Shown here piece after piece: positions 1-8,928 of a DNA stretch of 64,000 bases. The notes beneath the pieces are model-generated. The model ran no database searches, had not been told where the DNA came from, and saw nothing but the letters and a program-made list of their open reading frames with translations. The stretch covers positions 1 to 64,000 of the forward strand of contig RDOG01000009.1 in NCBI GenBank assembly GCA_011365055.1. Direction: 5' to 3'. Origin of the DNA: Promethearchaeota archaeon. GTDB lineage: Archaea > Asgardarchaeota > Lokiarchaeia > Helarchaeales > RDOG01. Position 1 is the stretch's first letter, and each line of letters opens with the position of its first letter. Position numbers and translations under genes: made by a program.

Positions 1-1
1 A

Positions 2-1015
2 TTTAGATTAAGAACGTGTATATTTCCATTTTTTTATTTATTATTTCTTATCATTCAAGGATTTTTTTTTAGAATTTCAATTTTTTTAAATTTTTTAAAA
101 GAAAAATGGAATATAATCCATGCACAAGATCCGCTTGCAGTTATTTATGCGTTATTTCTAAAAAAGCTTTACAAAATTCCTATCATTTTCACTCAACATG
201 GTTTTTTTGTTAATGAGACTTTATTATACTTAAAGAAAAGTAGACAAGATAAAATAATAGATTTCTTAAAAAAAATTGAAAAAAAAGCAATAGATGAAAG
301 TTCTAAAATCATTACTGTAGAAGAAAGTCGTTTTAAATATTTAAAAAAATATAGAAAAGACGAAATATATCTCATGGAGAATTATATCGATACAAATTTC
401 TTTAAAAAATATCAATTTTCAAAAAATTATTTTATAAATAAATTTCCTGAATACAAAAATTCTTTCATTTTAATAACTCCTAAACGCTTGAACGAATATT
501 CAAATATACCTTTTTTAATTGATTTGGCTGAAAAGATGAAAAAAAAGGATTTGAAGGTAATTTTCTTCATTTTTGGATATGGATCTGAAAAAAAAAAATT
601 ACAAACTTTAATTATTAAAAAAAATCTTTCGAAATTTATCAAAATATTAAGTCCTTTTCCAAGAAATCAAATGCCTTTTATTTATAATTCAGCAAATGCT
701 GTTATTATTCCTTCGAAAGAACTTAAAGGTGTTATTGAGGGTTCAAGCTATTCAGTTTTAGAAGCAATGGCTTGTGAAAAACCTGTTTTATTATCAAAAA
801 TAAAACCTTTTGAAGATATCATCACACATTTGAGAACTGGTATATTATTTGACCTGAAAAATCCTGAAGAAGCATTAAGTTGGATACAAAGAATTAGGGA
901 CGATCCTAAACTATATTCAGAACTAGGAAATAATGCAAGAAAATTTGTTAAGAATAATAATTCTTTAGAATTAAAGATCCCGGAATTATTAAAAATATAT
1001 GGTATTTTTAAGTAG
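2..1015 (+). CDS. GT4-family glycosyltransferase, 5' end cut by window edge
   Basis: The reading frame is open from the first bases, so the gene begins outside the window; the ATG at 374 is internal. The visible 337 codons hold the end of the N-terminal Rossmann domain (IIHAQDP, then TQHGFF) and the full C-terminal nucleotide-sugar domain, including the E-x7-E type stretch around SYSVLEAMACEKPVL that is typical of GT4 enzymes. The family moves a sugar from a nucleotide donor to a glycan or lipid acceptor on the inner membrane face. Donor and acceptor cannot be told. It converges on the next glycosyltransferase, and the two stop ends overlap by 8 bases. Probably part of a surface glycan locus extending to the left. 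Confidence 0.85.
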   Translation, partial: FRLRTCIFPFFYLLFLIIQGFFFRISIFLNFLKEKWNIIHAQDPLAVIYALFLKKLYKIPIIFTQHGFFVNETLLYLKKSRQDKIIDFLKKIEKKAIDESSKIITVEESRFKYLKKYRKDEIYLMENYIDTNFFKKYQFSKNYFINKFPEYKNSFILITPKRLNEYSNIPFLIDLAEKMKKKDLKVIFFIFGYGSEKKKLQTLIIKKNLSKFIKILSPFPRNQMPFIYNSANAVIIPSKELKGVIEGSSYSVLEAMACEKPVLLSKIKPFEDIITHLRTGILFDLKNPEEALSWIQRIRDDPKLYSELGNNARKFVKNNNSLELKIPELLKIYGIFK

Positions 1016-2135
1016 ATTTTTTATATACTGCAAGAATTTTCGAGAAATTCTTATCCCAATTAAAATTATCAAGGATTTTATTCCGTGCATTTTTTTTAAT
1101 TTCATTGATATTTACCTGATTTTGCTGGATTTTTTTAATTAATTTTTCAATTTCTCTTCTATTTTCAAAATTTACAAGAAAACCATTTAATCCATTTTCT
1201 ATAGAATTCTTTATTCCTCCAATTTTGCTAGCAATCACCATACATCCGCAAGCCATTGCCTCCAGAATTGCTAATCCTTGACCTTCCATTCTACTTAATA
1301 AGATAAAAACATCTGCTATATTATAGTATATGGGTAATTCTATATGATTTATTTCACCTAAAAAATGAATTTTAGAAGAAATTCCTAATTTTTGTACTTT
1401 TTTTTCAAGATATTTCTTAAGATTTCCTTTTCCTATAATTAGTAATTTCATATTAGGAATTGATTTTTCTAAACTTTTAACTAATTCTATTAAAAATTCT
1501 ATATTTTTTATTTTTTCTAATCTTGCAACTGTCAGTAATATGAATTTATTTTTTAAATTTGGAAAATTAGACTCTAGTATTTTAATTTTATTAAGTGGTT
1601 TAAAACGATCAATTAAAACGGAATTAGGAATTATATGCACGTTTTTATCAGAAACAATAAATTCTGAAACTTGTTTTTTCAAAAAATCGTTAGTAACTAT
1701 TATTTGATTTGCATTTTTTAAAATATATGAAACTATCCGTGGAAATCTTTTTCCAAATGAATAAACACCTCCACCATGAACAGTAATAACACTTTTTATC
1801 TTGAAAATATTTGAAAAAAAAATTGTACTTAATCCTTCTGCAAGCGTTCCGTGTCCATGTATTACATTTAACTTATTCTTTTTATGAATTAATATTAAAG
1901 TCAAAAAATTTAATAGTATTTTCAAGATGAATTTAAATTTTGGAATATTTGGAATAGGAGTTCTATAAAAATGGAAATTTTTATTTTTAGCAATAATTTT
2001 GGGTATAAATGTGTTAGAAATTAGATATATTTTACCACGTTCTTCTAAAAAATGTTTAATTAACTCGTTGCCATGAAGCTCTTGCCCTCCAGTATTTTGG
2101 GGATAAACACCTCGAATTAAAATTCCAACATTCAT
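1008..2135 (-). CDS. GT4-family glycosyltransferase
   Basis: Full-length GT-B fold enzyme of 375 residues. The N-terminal glycine-rich loop (YPQNTGGQELH, about residues 11-21) and the HGHGT stretch mark the acceptor half. The C-terminal half has LLTVARLEKIKN, GKGNLKKYLEK and EGQGLAILEAMACG, the last being the donor-binding E-x7-E region. The nearest relatives in style are mannosyl- or glucosyl-transferases of exopolysaccharide or N-glycan assembly; the exact sugar cannot be read from sequence. No membrane segment is obvious apart from a hydrophobic stretch near residues 70-85. It lies tail to tail with the preceding glycosyltransferase and has its own start with a short AT-rich leader. Confidence 0.9.
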   Translation of the reverse strand: MNVGILIRGVYPQNTGGQELHGNELIKHFLEERGKIYLISNTFIPKIIAKNKNFHFYRTPIPNIPKFKFILKILLNFLTLILIHKKNKLNVIHGHGTLAEGLSTIFFSNIFKIKSVITVHGGGVYSFGKRFPRIVSYILKNANQIIVTNDFLKKQVSEFIVSDKNVHIIPNSVLIDRFKPLNKIKILESNFPNLKNKFILLTVARLEKIKNIEFLIELVKSLEKSIPNMKLLIIGKGNLKKYLEKKVQKLGISSKIHFLGEINHIELPIYYNIADVFILLSRMEGQGLAILEAMACGCMVIASKIGGIKNSIENGLNGFLVNFENRREIEKLIKKIQQNQVNINEIKKNARNKILDNFNWDKNFSKILAVYKKST

Positions 2136-2218
2136 TAAAGGATTATCGTTTTTATGGATTATAAATTCTTTTTGAAATTAAAAAATTATAAATAGAAAAA
2201 GAATAGGAAAAAAAAAAA

Positions 2219-2539
2219 TTAAGCTGTTTCTTCTTCATCATCCAATCCAAGTTCTTCTAACTCTTCTAAAGGCACGGGGGGTGGTGTTGTCATCATTGTC
2301 CATCCAATCCATGCAGCAATGCCAAAGATAAGAACTGTCACTAGCCATAAAGGGAAAATAACGTACCATTCCCAGCCAAATACTAATCCCCAATTGATTA
2401 ATAGGGTAAAGCCTATTACATCCTTTGGTACTGCCCTTGGCATGCATAATAACCATGCCCAATCAGCTATGGATAGATAAATCAAGAGTAATGCTGAAAA
2501 AGCTAATATTAGTGCGCCATATATTTTATCGCGTTGCAT
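2219..2539 (-). CDS. small integral membrane protein of unknown function
   Basis: 106 residues with three hydrophobic segments, at about residues 7-28, 40-60 and 62-82, and a very acidic tail (ELEELGLDDEEETA) expected in the cytoplasm. The sequence is rich in tryptophan (SIADWAWLL, NWGLVFGWEWY). I do not recognise the family. It stands alone between a glycosyltransferase and a divergent sugar-phosphate isomerase, and its base composition is less AT-rich than that of its neighbours. Compact length and even hydrophobic pattern suggest a real gene rather than a chance frame. Confidence 0.7.
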   Translation of the reverse strand: MQRDKIYGALILAFSALLLIYLSIADWAWLLCMPRAVPKDVIGFTLLINWGLVFGWEWYVIFPLWLVTVLIFGIAAWIGWTMMTTPPPVPLEELEELGLDDEEETA

Positions 2540-2597
2540 TTTTATTCAACCTTTACCAGATATTCAATTTTTTACCAATTATAATACATTTTTTATA

Positions 2598-2639
2598 ATT
2601 GGCTTCTGGAATCTTAGCATATTCCAAATTTAAGCCAAT
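2598..2639. repeat. imperfect inverted repeat in intergenic region
   Basis: ATTGGCTT at 2598-2605 pairs with AAGCCAAT at 2632-2639, and inside it GGAAT at 2608-2612 pairs with ATTCC at 2621-2625. This gives a stem of 8 plus 5 base pairs with an asymmetric internal loop. It sits about 60 bases upstream of the small membrane protein gene, in the region it shares with the divergent isomerase gene. Related TTAAGCC and GGCTTATA pieces recur to about 2720. It could be a regulatory hairpin or operator; this is inference. Confidence 0.4.
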
Positions 2640-2822
2640 ATAAGGTGAAATTTCCTCTAAAAAATATGGAACCCTCACCATCGCAATCAAAGTTTTTTAT
2701 GCTCTGGCTTATATTTGATGTCTAAGTCAGAAAATATTATAAATGTTTTCTTTAGATTCTTGAAAGTTTTTTTATTCGATAAATATATTTCTAATTCAAT
2801 ATTAAAGTTAATAATTTTATGA

Positions 2823-4031
2823 ATGAGTAATTTTTTTCAAAAGATAAGCAATATAAAAGTTATTTCAATAAAATATAAAGAGTTTTTTAAAATGCAAGCA
2901 AAAAAAATATTAAATAACGTAGAGGATATCAAAAAAATTGATGTTTTTAATATGAATGTTGATATAAAAAGGATGCCAGAATCCATCGAGAATGCAATAG
3001 AGATCTCAAAGCATTTAATAATTCCAAAGAAAGTCAATAATGAAATTATGAATATAATTTATACCTCTCCCGAGAATATCATTATTATTGGAATGGGAGG
3101 TTCTGCGATCGGTGGTGATTTACTAAAAGAATTCCTATTAGATAAAATTACTGTTCCAATAGAAGTCGTTAGAGATTATAATATTCCGCAATATGTCTCA
3201 AAAAAGACATTAGTGATAGTAATTAGTTATTCGGGAAATACAGAAGAAACGTTAAATGGATTTAAAGAATCTATTGAAAAAAATGCAATGGTAGTTGCTT
3301 TGAGTTCAAATGGATTATTAAATGAAATTTGCAAAAAATATGAAATACCCATCATATTAGTACCCGAAAATATACAACCAAGAGCAAGTTTACCTTATTT
3401 ATTTTTTCCATTACTTATAATTCTTAATAAATTCAATTTAATCCCTCTTTTTTCGAAAGAAATTGATGAAACATTAACAAATTTGAAGGAATTACGTAAG
3501 AATTTAGACATTGATGTTCCTTTTGAAAAGAATATCTCAAAACAAATTGCAGGAAAAATCTCAAATAGGATAGGTCTCATTTTTGCACCACCAAGATTTG
3601 GTGCTGTTGCAAGAAGAATAAAGTGCCAATTAAACGAAAATAGTAAAAATTTAGCATTCTGGGATGTATTTTCTGAATTGAATCATAATGAAGTTGTTGG
3701 TTGGGAAAGAAAACTTAGTATTCAGAAAGAATTTATTTTGATTTTATTGAGAAGTAACTTAGAAAGCTTGCCTACAAAAAATAGAATAAATATTACTAAA
3801 GATATAATATTTTCGGGCAAAGTAAATGAAATTGTCGAAATAAAAGGTGAAGGCGAAGGAATTCTTTCACAATATTTTTCAAAGATATTAATAGGAGATT
3901 ATATTAGCTTTTATTTAGCTATTTTAAATGGCGTAGATCCTTCTCCAGTCAAAGATATTAGCAAGCTTAAGAAAGAATTGAAGAGTCAATATGATTTAAT
4001 TGGAGTTATAAGAAAAATATTTTTGATATAA
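2823..4031 (+). CDS. bifunctional phosphoglucose/phosphomannose isomerase (SIS family)
   Basis: Interconverts fructose 6-phosphate with glucose 6-phosphate and mannose 6-phosphate, feeding glycolysis and nucleotide-sugar synthesis in the cytoplasm. The protein has two sugar-isomerase (SIS) modules. The first carries GMGGSAIGGD (about residues 95-104) and SYSGNTEET, both phosphate-binding signatures of this family. The second holds FSELNHNEVVGW with the conserved catalytic His and Glu region, and ends with a helix containing DPSPVKDISKLK, usual for this group. At 402 residues it is longer than the typical 310-340; the first 23 residues look unlike the family, so translation may begin at the internal ATG at 2892. 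The neighbouring glycosyltransferases suggest that it supplies sugar precursors. Confidence 0.88.
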   Translation: MSNFFQKISNIKVISIKYKEFFKMQAKKILNNVEDIKKIDVFNMNVDIKRMPESIENAIEISKHLIIPKKVNNEIMNIIYTSPENIIIIGMGGSAIGGDLLKEFLLDKITVPIEVVRDYNIPQYVSKKTLVIVISYSGNTEETLNGFKESIEKNAMVVALSSNGLLNEICKKYEIPIILVPENIQPRASLPYLFFPLLIILNKFNLIPLFSKEIDETLTNLKELRKNLDIDVPFEKNISKQIAGKISNRIGLIFAPPRFGAVARRIKCQLNENSKNLAFWDVFSELNHNEVVGWERKLSIQKEFILILLRSNLESLPTKNRINITKDIIFSGKVNEIVEIKGEGEGILSQYFSKILIGDYISFYLAILNGVDPSPVKDISKLKKELKSQYDLIGVIRKIFLI

Positions 4032-4231
4032 CTCATAATATCTTTTCTTCTCCATTCTTAAGATCAATTAAAAAAACGAAAAATTTTAAATTACCTTTTT
4101 TATTTGAGATACTAAAAAGAATTGGAATATCTATCGTTTAAAATGGCCACTAAACTATTTTAAACAAATTAGAGATCAGATTACAATCAAAAAATAAAAA
4201 TAAGATCAAATAAGACTAAATTGGTGTTATA

Positions 4232-4636
4232 ATGGTACGAAAATTCACTTACAGAGGTTATTCCCTTGAAGAACTTGTTGCCATGCCAATGGATGAATTT
4301 ATTAAGCTCATCCCCGCACGACAAAGAAGGAGCTTACTGAGAGGACTACCTAGAAGACAGAAGAAGTTATTAGAAAATTTACGTCGAGCAAAAAGAGCAT
4401 TAAAAAAGGGAAAAACGGTAGTTGTCAGGACGCACAATAGAGACATGATAATTATTCCCGAGATGGTTGGATTAACAGTAGGAATACATAATGGCAAAGA
4501 ATTTATCGAAATATTAATAACACCAGAACATATTGGACACTATTTAGGAGAGTATGCCCCAACACATAAAAGGGTTTCACATGGAAACCCAGGTATAGGA
4601 GCTACTCGCGGAAGCCAGTATGTCCCGTTAAAATAA
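4232..4636 (+). CDS. rps19: 30S ribosomal protein S19 (uS19)
   Basis: Binds the head of the small ribosomal subunit close to S13. The N-terminal helix [15 protein letters not shown] and the conserved core ([20 protein letters not shown], then [12 protein letters not shown]) are diagnostic for the archaeal and eukaryotic form, which is longer than the bacterial one; 134 residues fits. It is the first gene of the ribosomal array. The usual L3-L4-L23-L2 block does not precede it, so the operon promoter should lie in the 200-base AT-rich gap upstream. Confidence 0.97.
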   Translation: MVRKFTYRGYSLEELVAMPMDEFIKLIPARQRRSLLRGLPRRQKKLLENLRRAKRALKKGKTVVVRTHNRDMIIIPEMVGLTVGIHNGKEFIEILITPEHIGHYLGEYAPTHKRVSHGNPGIGATRGSQYVPLK

Positions 4637-4711
4637 TTAGATTTGCGTTTAACGGTAATTTAGTAAATATTCCAATTATCAATGAAATGCATTTGACTAG
4701 AGGATATTGTA

Positions 4712-5176
4712 ATGAGTCCTAATTATGGATACAGTATTACGGGTTTAGATCCCGAAAAAACGGCAAAGGCAAGTGGAAGAGATATTCGTTGTTCTCCAAA
4801 AGCATGTAGAGAAGTATGTAATTTTATAAAAGGTAAAAAATTGGAGGATGCAAAAGAATATTTATTCCAAGTTATTGAATTAAAGAAAGCTATTCCTTTC
4901 AAACGACATAACAAACATGTTGCACACAGAAAGGGATTAGATAAATGGTCTGCAGGTAAATTTCCACGAAAAGTTGCTAATGAAATTATGACTGTTTTAG
5001 AAGCTGCAGAAGCTAATGCAGAATATAAAGGATTAGATATTGATAAAACAATTATAAAACATGCTGCTGTATCACGAGGACCTATTATAAAGAAAAATAT
5101 TCCAAGAGCATTCAGTCGCTCAAGTCCATATTATAAATTACTCACTCACATTGAGATTGTACTCGAGGAGAAATAA
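4712..5176 (+). CDS. rpl22: 50S ribosomal protein L22 (uL22)
   Basis: Lines the exit tunnel of the large subunit. Archaeal-type L22 of 154 residues, with the N-terminal YSITGLDPEKTAKASGRDI stretch, a central KAIPFKRHNKHVAHRK loop and the C-terminal beta hairpin (RGPIIKKNIPRAFSRSSPY). Gene order S19-L22-S3 is the standard archaeal one. Its 3' end, GAGGAG, doubles as the ribosome-binding site of S3. Confidence 0.97.
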   Translation: MSPNYGYSITGLDPEKTAKASGRDIRCSPKACREVCNFIKGKKLEDAKEYLFQVIELKKAIPFKRHNKHVAHRKGLDKWSAGKFPRKVANEIMTVLEAAEANAEYKGLDIDKTIIKHAAVSRGPIIKKNIPRAFSRSSPYYKLLTHIEIVLEEK

Positions 5177-5179
5177 AAT

Positions 5180-5806
5180 TTGCCCGTTAAAGAACAATTT
5201 ATTGGCAGAAAAATAACCAAAACTCAAATTGATGAATATTTCGAAAATGAATTACAAAAAGCAGGTTACTCAGAATTAGATATTCAAAAGACTCCATTAG
5301 GAACCCGAATTATAATTCATGCTGCTCGCCCAGGTCTTGTTATTGGAAAGAGAGGCAAGAATATCAGGTTATTAACCACATATTTAGAAGAAAATTTCAA
5401 AATTGAAAATCCTCAGTTAGAGGTAGCTGAAATTGAAGTACCTGAATTAAATGCCAAAGTCATGGCTCAAAGACTTGCAAGTAGATTGGAAAAGGGGACT
5501 CATTACCGTAGAGCTGCATATTCTGTACTTCGACGTGTAAAATCAAGTGGAGCAAAAGGTGTAGAAATTACCATTAGCGGAAAATTAACAAGTCATCGAG
5601 CAAAATATAAAAAGTTTCGAGAAGGATTTGTTGCAAAATGTGGTGAACCCGCTAATTTACATGTCGATGAAGCAGTCGCATATGCAATTATGAAGAAAGG
5701 AGTCATAGGGGTAAAGGTTAAAATAATGCATTTACCAGAAAATGCAATATTACCCAATGAAATCATCTTGAAAGAAGAAAAAGAAATTGAAGAAAATAAT
5801 GAATAA
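5180..5806 (+). CDS. rps3: 30S ribosomal protein S3 (uS3)
   Basis: Small-subunit head protein at the mRNA entry site. It has an N-terminal KH domain with the GKRGKNI loop (about residues 57-63) and a C-terminal S3 domain (GVEITISGKLTSHRAKYKKF). It starts with TTG, supported by GAGGAG about 9 bases upstream inside the end of L22 and by the typical second residue (MPVKEQF). The last 15 residues are highly charged and probably disordered. Confidence 0.97.
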   Translation: MPVKEQFIGRKITKTQIDEYFENELQKAGYSELDIQKTPLGTRIIIHAARPGLVIGKRGKNIRLLTTYLEENFKIENPQLEVAEIEVPELNAKVMAQRLASRLEKGTHYRRAAYSVLRRVKSSGAKGVEITISGKLTSHRAKYKKFREGFVAKCGEPANLHVDEAVAYAIMKKGVIGVKVKIMHLPENAILPNEIILKEEKEIEENNE

Positions 5807-5818
5807 AAGGTTTCGAAA

Positions 5819-6019
5819 ATGGGAAAAATCAAAGCTGATGATATTAGAAAAATGAGTACAGACGAAAGGGAAAAGAAGATAGAAGAGACTAGAAAAGAAA
5901 TAAGCCAACAAAGAGCGTTGGTGGCATCGGGTGGCGCTCTCGAGAATCCAGGAAATATGAAATTGCTAAAAAGAAGATTAGCAAGATTATTAACGATTCA
6001 AAATGAAATTAAAGTTTAA
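5819..6019 (+). CDS. rpl29: 50S ribosomal protein L29 (uL29)
   Basis: Short two-helix protein at the tunnel exit, near the docking site for SRP and the translocon. The 66 residues show the family pattern: an N-terminal helix (DDIRKMSTDEREKKIEETRKE), then RALVASGGALENPGNMKLLKR, then the closing helix with RRLARLLTIQNE. It is in the canonical place between S3 and the RNase P protein gene. Confidence 0.95.
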   Translation: MGKIKADDIRKMSTDEREKKIEETRKEISQQRALVASGGALENPGNMKLLKRRLARLLTIQNEIKV

Positions 6020-6034
6020 AATAATGCAAATTAG

Positions 6035-6322
6035 ATGAAATTGAAATTAAAGTTAAGAAATTTTGTTCAAGATGAATTAATAGGAATAAATGTAACAGTA
6101 GTAGAATCCAAAGACCCAAATTTAGTCGGAATTGAAGGTAAAATAATAGATGAAACCCAAAATATGCTTATAATTGAAACGGAAAACTCGAAAATTAAAA
6201 ATATAGTGAAAGAAATTACTAAATTCAAATTCAAGATCTCAGAACAAAAAAGTGTAATTGTGAATGGAAAAATCATAAAAGGAAGACCGGAAGATAGAAT
6301 AAAAAAATTTTTGAAAATATAG
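6035..6322 (+). CDS. rnp1: ribonuclease P protein component 1 (Rpp29/Pop4 homologue)
   Basis: Protein subunit of archaeal RNase P, which removes 5' leaders from pre-tRNAs. It is a small Sm-like beta barrel of 95 residues with the family motifs LIGINVTVVESKDPNLVGIEGKIIDET and NSKIKNIVKE. The C-terminal VNGKIIKGRPEDRIKK matches the usual ending. Its position between L29 and S17 is conserved in archaea, which supports the call as much as the sequence does. Confidence 0.9.
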   Translation: MKLKLKLRNFVQDELIGINVTVVESKDPNLVGIEGKIIDETQNMLIIETENSKIKNIVKEITKFKFKISEQKSVIVNGKIIKGRPEDRIKKFLKI

Positions 6323-6330
6323 GTGTTTGA

Positions 6331-6666
6331 ATGACCAGAGATATAGGAATAGACGTAAAAATTCCAAAAAAAATCTGCGATGATCCAAATTGCCCTTTCC
6401 ATGGGAAGTTGAGCATTCGTGGTAGAATCCTAGAGGGTATTGTATCATCAACTAAAATGCAAAAAACAATAGTCGTTAGGAGAAATTACCTCAGATATAT
6501 TAAAAAATATAACAGATACGAAAAAAGACATGGAACAATTCATGCTCATTGTCCAGATTGTCAAATACCGATAGAAGGGTCACGAGTAAAGATTGCAGAA
6601 TGCAGACCAATTAGTAAAACTAAATCATTTGTCGTAATAGAATGTGAAGATACAGGTGAAGATTAG
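6331..6666 (+). CDS. rps17: 30S ribosomal protein S17 (uS17)
   Basis: Primary 16S rRNA binder of OB-fold type. The 111 residues include the archaeal N-terminal extension with CDDPNCPFHGKL, the strand GRILEGIVSSTKMQKTIVV, and the C-terminal VKIAECRPISKTKSFVVIE, all conserved. Cysteines in CDDPNC and HCPDC could bind a metal, as seen in some archaeal S17 proteins; that is inference. The start ATG overlaps nothing and follows a GGTG-type site. Confidence 0.96.
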   Translation: MTRDIGIDVKIPKKICDDPNCPFHGKLSIRGRILEGIVSSTKMQKTIVVRRNYLRYIKKYNRYEKRHGTIHAHCPDCQIPIEGSRVKIAECRPISKTKSFVVIECEDTGED

Positions 6667-6694
6667 AAATAAAATCCACGTATTGGTGAAATAA

Positions 6695-7120
6695 ATGGGA
6701 AAAAGGCGAGTAAGGAAGACATCATCATTAATCTTACCAAAAACTTCTAGAGCAATACCAACCAATGCTCAAATCAAAAGTTCGGACAATTCAGGAGCAC
6801 GTATTCTAAAAATTCTTTCCGTAATGAAGCATAAAACTAGGTTGAACAGATTTCCTTCAGCTCACGTGGGAGATATGGTGGTCTGCAGTGTTGTTAAGGG
6901 TACACCAGAAATGAGAAAACAGAAAGTAACAGCAATTATCATTAGGCAAAGAAAGCCATTTCGAAGGAAAGATGGGACTTGGATGCAATTTAATGATAAT
7001 GCTGCTGTTGTAACATCAAATTTAGGAGATCCAAAAGGATCCGAAATAAGAGGTGTTGTTGCCAAAGAGGCAGCAGAAAGATGGCCTCGTTTATCAAGTG
7101 TTTCTAGTAGTGTGGTTTAA
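6695..7120 (+). CDS. rpl14: 50S ribosomal protein L14 (uL14)
   Basis: Intersubunit-bridge protein of the large subunit. The core reads IKSSDNSGARILKILSV, then HVGDMVVCSVVKGTPEMRKQKV and a C-terminal EIRGVVAKEAAERWPRL, the classical L14 ending. Its 141 residues include about 20 extra at the N terminus (KRRVRKTSSLILPKTSRAI), longer than most archaeal homologues at about 132. GGTGA 8 bases upstream supports the start. Confidence 0.96.
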   Translation: MGKRRVRKTSSLILPKTSRAIPTNAQIKSSDNSGARILKILSVMKHKTRLNRFPSAHVGDMVVCSVVKGTPEMRKQKVTAIIIRQRKPFRRKDGTWMQFNDNAAVVTSNLGDPKGSEIRGVVAKEAAERWPRLSSVSSSVV

Positions 7121-7123
7121 AAA

Positions 7124-7513
7124 ATGAGGAAGATAAAAACAAAATCTCCAGGAAAACAACGTAAAAGATTATATACAGCTCCAAATCATAAAACATCAAG
7201 ATTATTTAATGTAAAATTAATGAGTGATTTAGTAGAACAACATGGAGTAAAAAGACTTCCACTTCGAAAAGATGATCATGTTATGGTAATTAATGGCGAA
7301 TTCAAGGATATCGAAGGGAAAGTTACTAAAATAGATAGGAAAAAGATACAAGTTTTTATTGATGGAGCAAAAATCGAAAAAAAAGGTGGAGGAGAATTCG
7401 ATTTACCTGTTCATCCCTCAAAATTGATGATTACTAAATTAAAAGATGATAAATATAGAGAAGGTATAATAGAAAGAAGAAAAAGAGAAATTAAAGAAGT
7501 AATAATCAAATAA
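7124..7513 (+). CDS. rpl24: 50S ribosomal protein L24 (uL24)
   Basis: Early assembly protein of the large subunit, with a KOW motif (DHVMVINGEFKDIEGKVTKID, about residues 51-71). The N-terminal SPGKQRKRLYTAPNH is the standard archaeal-eukaryotic L24/L26 signature. The C-terminal extension is lysine and arginine rich (REGIIERRKREIKEVIIK). It begins four bases after L14 stops, so the two are translationally coupled. Confidence 0.96.
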   Translation: MRKIKTKSPGKQRKRLYTAPNHKTSRLFNVKLMSDLVEQHGVKRLPLRKDDHVMVINGEFKDIEGKVTKIDRKKIQVFIDGAKIEKKGGGEFDLPVHPSKLMITKLKDDKYREGIIERRKREIKEVIIK

Positions 7514-7532
7514 TTTTTAGGAAATAAATAAA

Positions 7533-8291
7533 ATGACAAGAAAAGGACAGAGTAAATACCTAAAAAGAATGGCAGCTCCAAAATTTTGGCCAATTTTAAG
7601 GAAAAAAGCTAAATGGTCATATAGGCCAATGCCGGGTCCCCATTCGAGAGAGAATTGCATACCTTTAGGTGTATTAATTAGAGATGTTTTGAAGCTGGCA
7701 GAAACTAGAAGGGAAGTCAAATATATTTTATCAAATGATAATATTTTAATTGATGGTAGAGTTAGAAAAGAACTCAATTTTCCTGTAGGATTAATGGATA
7801 TAGTTGAGATCCCAAAAATTGAAAAATATTATAGAATAGTTCCCTTTGAACGGAAAGGATTACTACCCCTTGAAATCAATTCCTCTGAAAAGAATTTTAA
7901 ATTATGTAAAATTATTAACAAGACTATATTAAAAGGAAACATTTTACAATTAAATTTACACGATGGAAAAAATATTTTAATAAAGGAGCCAGATTCTGAA
8001 GAAGATAAGGATCCTTTACAAGAATTAGAATTTAAAACGAAGGATGTCTTGAAAATTTCACTTCCAGATCAAAAAATTTTAGATCATTATTCTTTTGAGG
8101 AGAATAAAATAGTAATTGTTCAATCTGGAAGATTTTTAGGTAAACATGGAAAAATTATTGAGATAAACAAAAGATTTGGAGCAAATGCAAGTACAATTAC
8201 CCTACAAGACGACGAAGAAAAGTTTCAAACTCTTATGGAATATGGATTCATAATAGGAAGAGCAAAACCAGATATTTCGTTACCTAATTAA
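7533..8291 (+). CDS. rps4e: 30S ribosomal protein S4e (eS4)
   Basis: Archaeal-eukaryotic small-subunit protein with no bacterial homologue. Of 252 residues, the first part (KYLKRMAAPKFWPILRKKAKW, then GPHSRENCIPLGVLIRD) is a strong signature. An S4-type RNA-binding segment follows (VKYILSNDNILIDGRVRKELNFPVG), then the central S4e domain and a KOW-like C-terminal part (IVIVQSGRFLGKHGKIIEI). Position between L24 and L5 is canonical. Confidence 0.96.
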   Translation: MTRKGQSKYLKRMAAPKFWPILRKKAKWSYRPMPGPHSRENCIPLGVLIRDVLKLAETRREVKYILSNDNILIDGRVRKELNFPVGLMDIVEIPKIEKYYRIVPFERKGLLPLEINSSEKNFKLCKIINKTILKGNILQLNLHDGKNILIKEPDSEEDKDPLQELEFKTKDVLKISLPDQKILDHYSFEENKIVIVQSGRFLGKHGKIIEINKRFGANASTITLQDDEEKFQTLMEYGFIIGRAKPDISLPN

Positions 8292-8296
8292 AAGAA

Positions 8297-8911
8297 GTGG
8301 GCAAAAAAATGGACGAAGAGAAAGATAACATAGTAGAAATTTCTAATGAAATTAGAAAGAAATTTCACGAGAATTGGTCAAAACACCCAATGAGAAAGCC
8401 TAGAATAGAAAAAATTACTGTAAATGTAGGAGTTGGTGCAAGTGGTTTACAATTAGAAAAAGCAATGAATGTATTGGAATCCTTGACCGGGCAAAAACCT
8501 GTAAAAAGAAATTCCAGAAAAACTATTCGTGGTTGGGGAATTAGAAAATATGAACCAATCTCAACTATCGTAACATTACGAGGTGAACAAGCTGTGGAAT
8601 TTCTTAAAAAGACGCTTGAAATACACGAAAATCAAATTTTAGTTGGTGCATTTGATGATTTAGGTAATTTTGCATTTGGTGTAAAAGAACATATAGAAAT
8701 TCCTGGTACTCAATATGACCCAAAACTAGGCATATTTGGAATGGATATATGTGTTAATATAAATAGAAGAGGGCATCGAATTTCAAAAAGGAGTTATAGA
8801 AGAAAAAAGATTCCAAAAAGGCACAAAATGGAAAAAGATGAGGCGATGACCTTTCTTCAAGATGAATTTGGAGTTAGTTATATTAGACAACATATAATTT
8901 CATATTATTAA
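8297..8911 (+). CDS. rpl5: 50S ribosomal protein L5 (uL5)
   Basis: Binds 5S rRNA in the central protuberance. Conserved blocks are KITVNVGVGASGLQLEKA, ESLTGQKPVKRNSRKTI, GIRKYEPISTIVTLRGE and the region GIFGMDICVNINRRGHRI. At 204 residues it exceeds usual archaeal L5 (about 180) by an N-terminal acidic helix (DEEKDNIVEISNEIRKKF). The start could be GTG at 8297 or, more economically, ATG at 8309, which would drop four residues. Confidence 0.95.
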   Translation: MGKKMDEEKDNIVEISNEIRKKFHENWSKHPMRKPRIEKITVNVGVGASGLQLEKAMNVLESLTGQKPVKRNSRKTIRGWGIRKYEPISTIVTLRGEQAVEFLKKTLEIHENQILVGAFDDLGNFAFGVKEHIEIPGTQYDPKLGIFGMDICVNINRRGHRISKRSYRRKKIPKRHKMEKDEAMTFLQDEFGVSYIRQHIISYY

Positions 8912-8928
8912 ATTGGTGATAGATTTAA

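Noticed and set aside
1008..1015. Overlap of the two GT4 genes as a sign of frameshift or fusion
   Set aside because: The genes converge on opposite strands, and both end properly; small tail overlaps are common.
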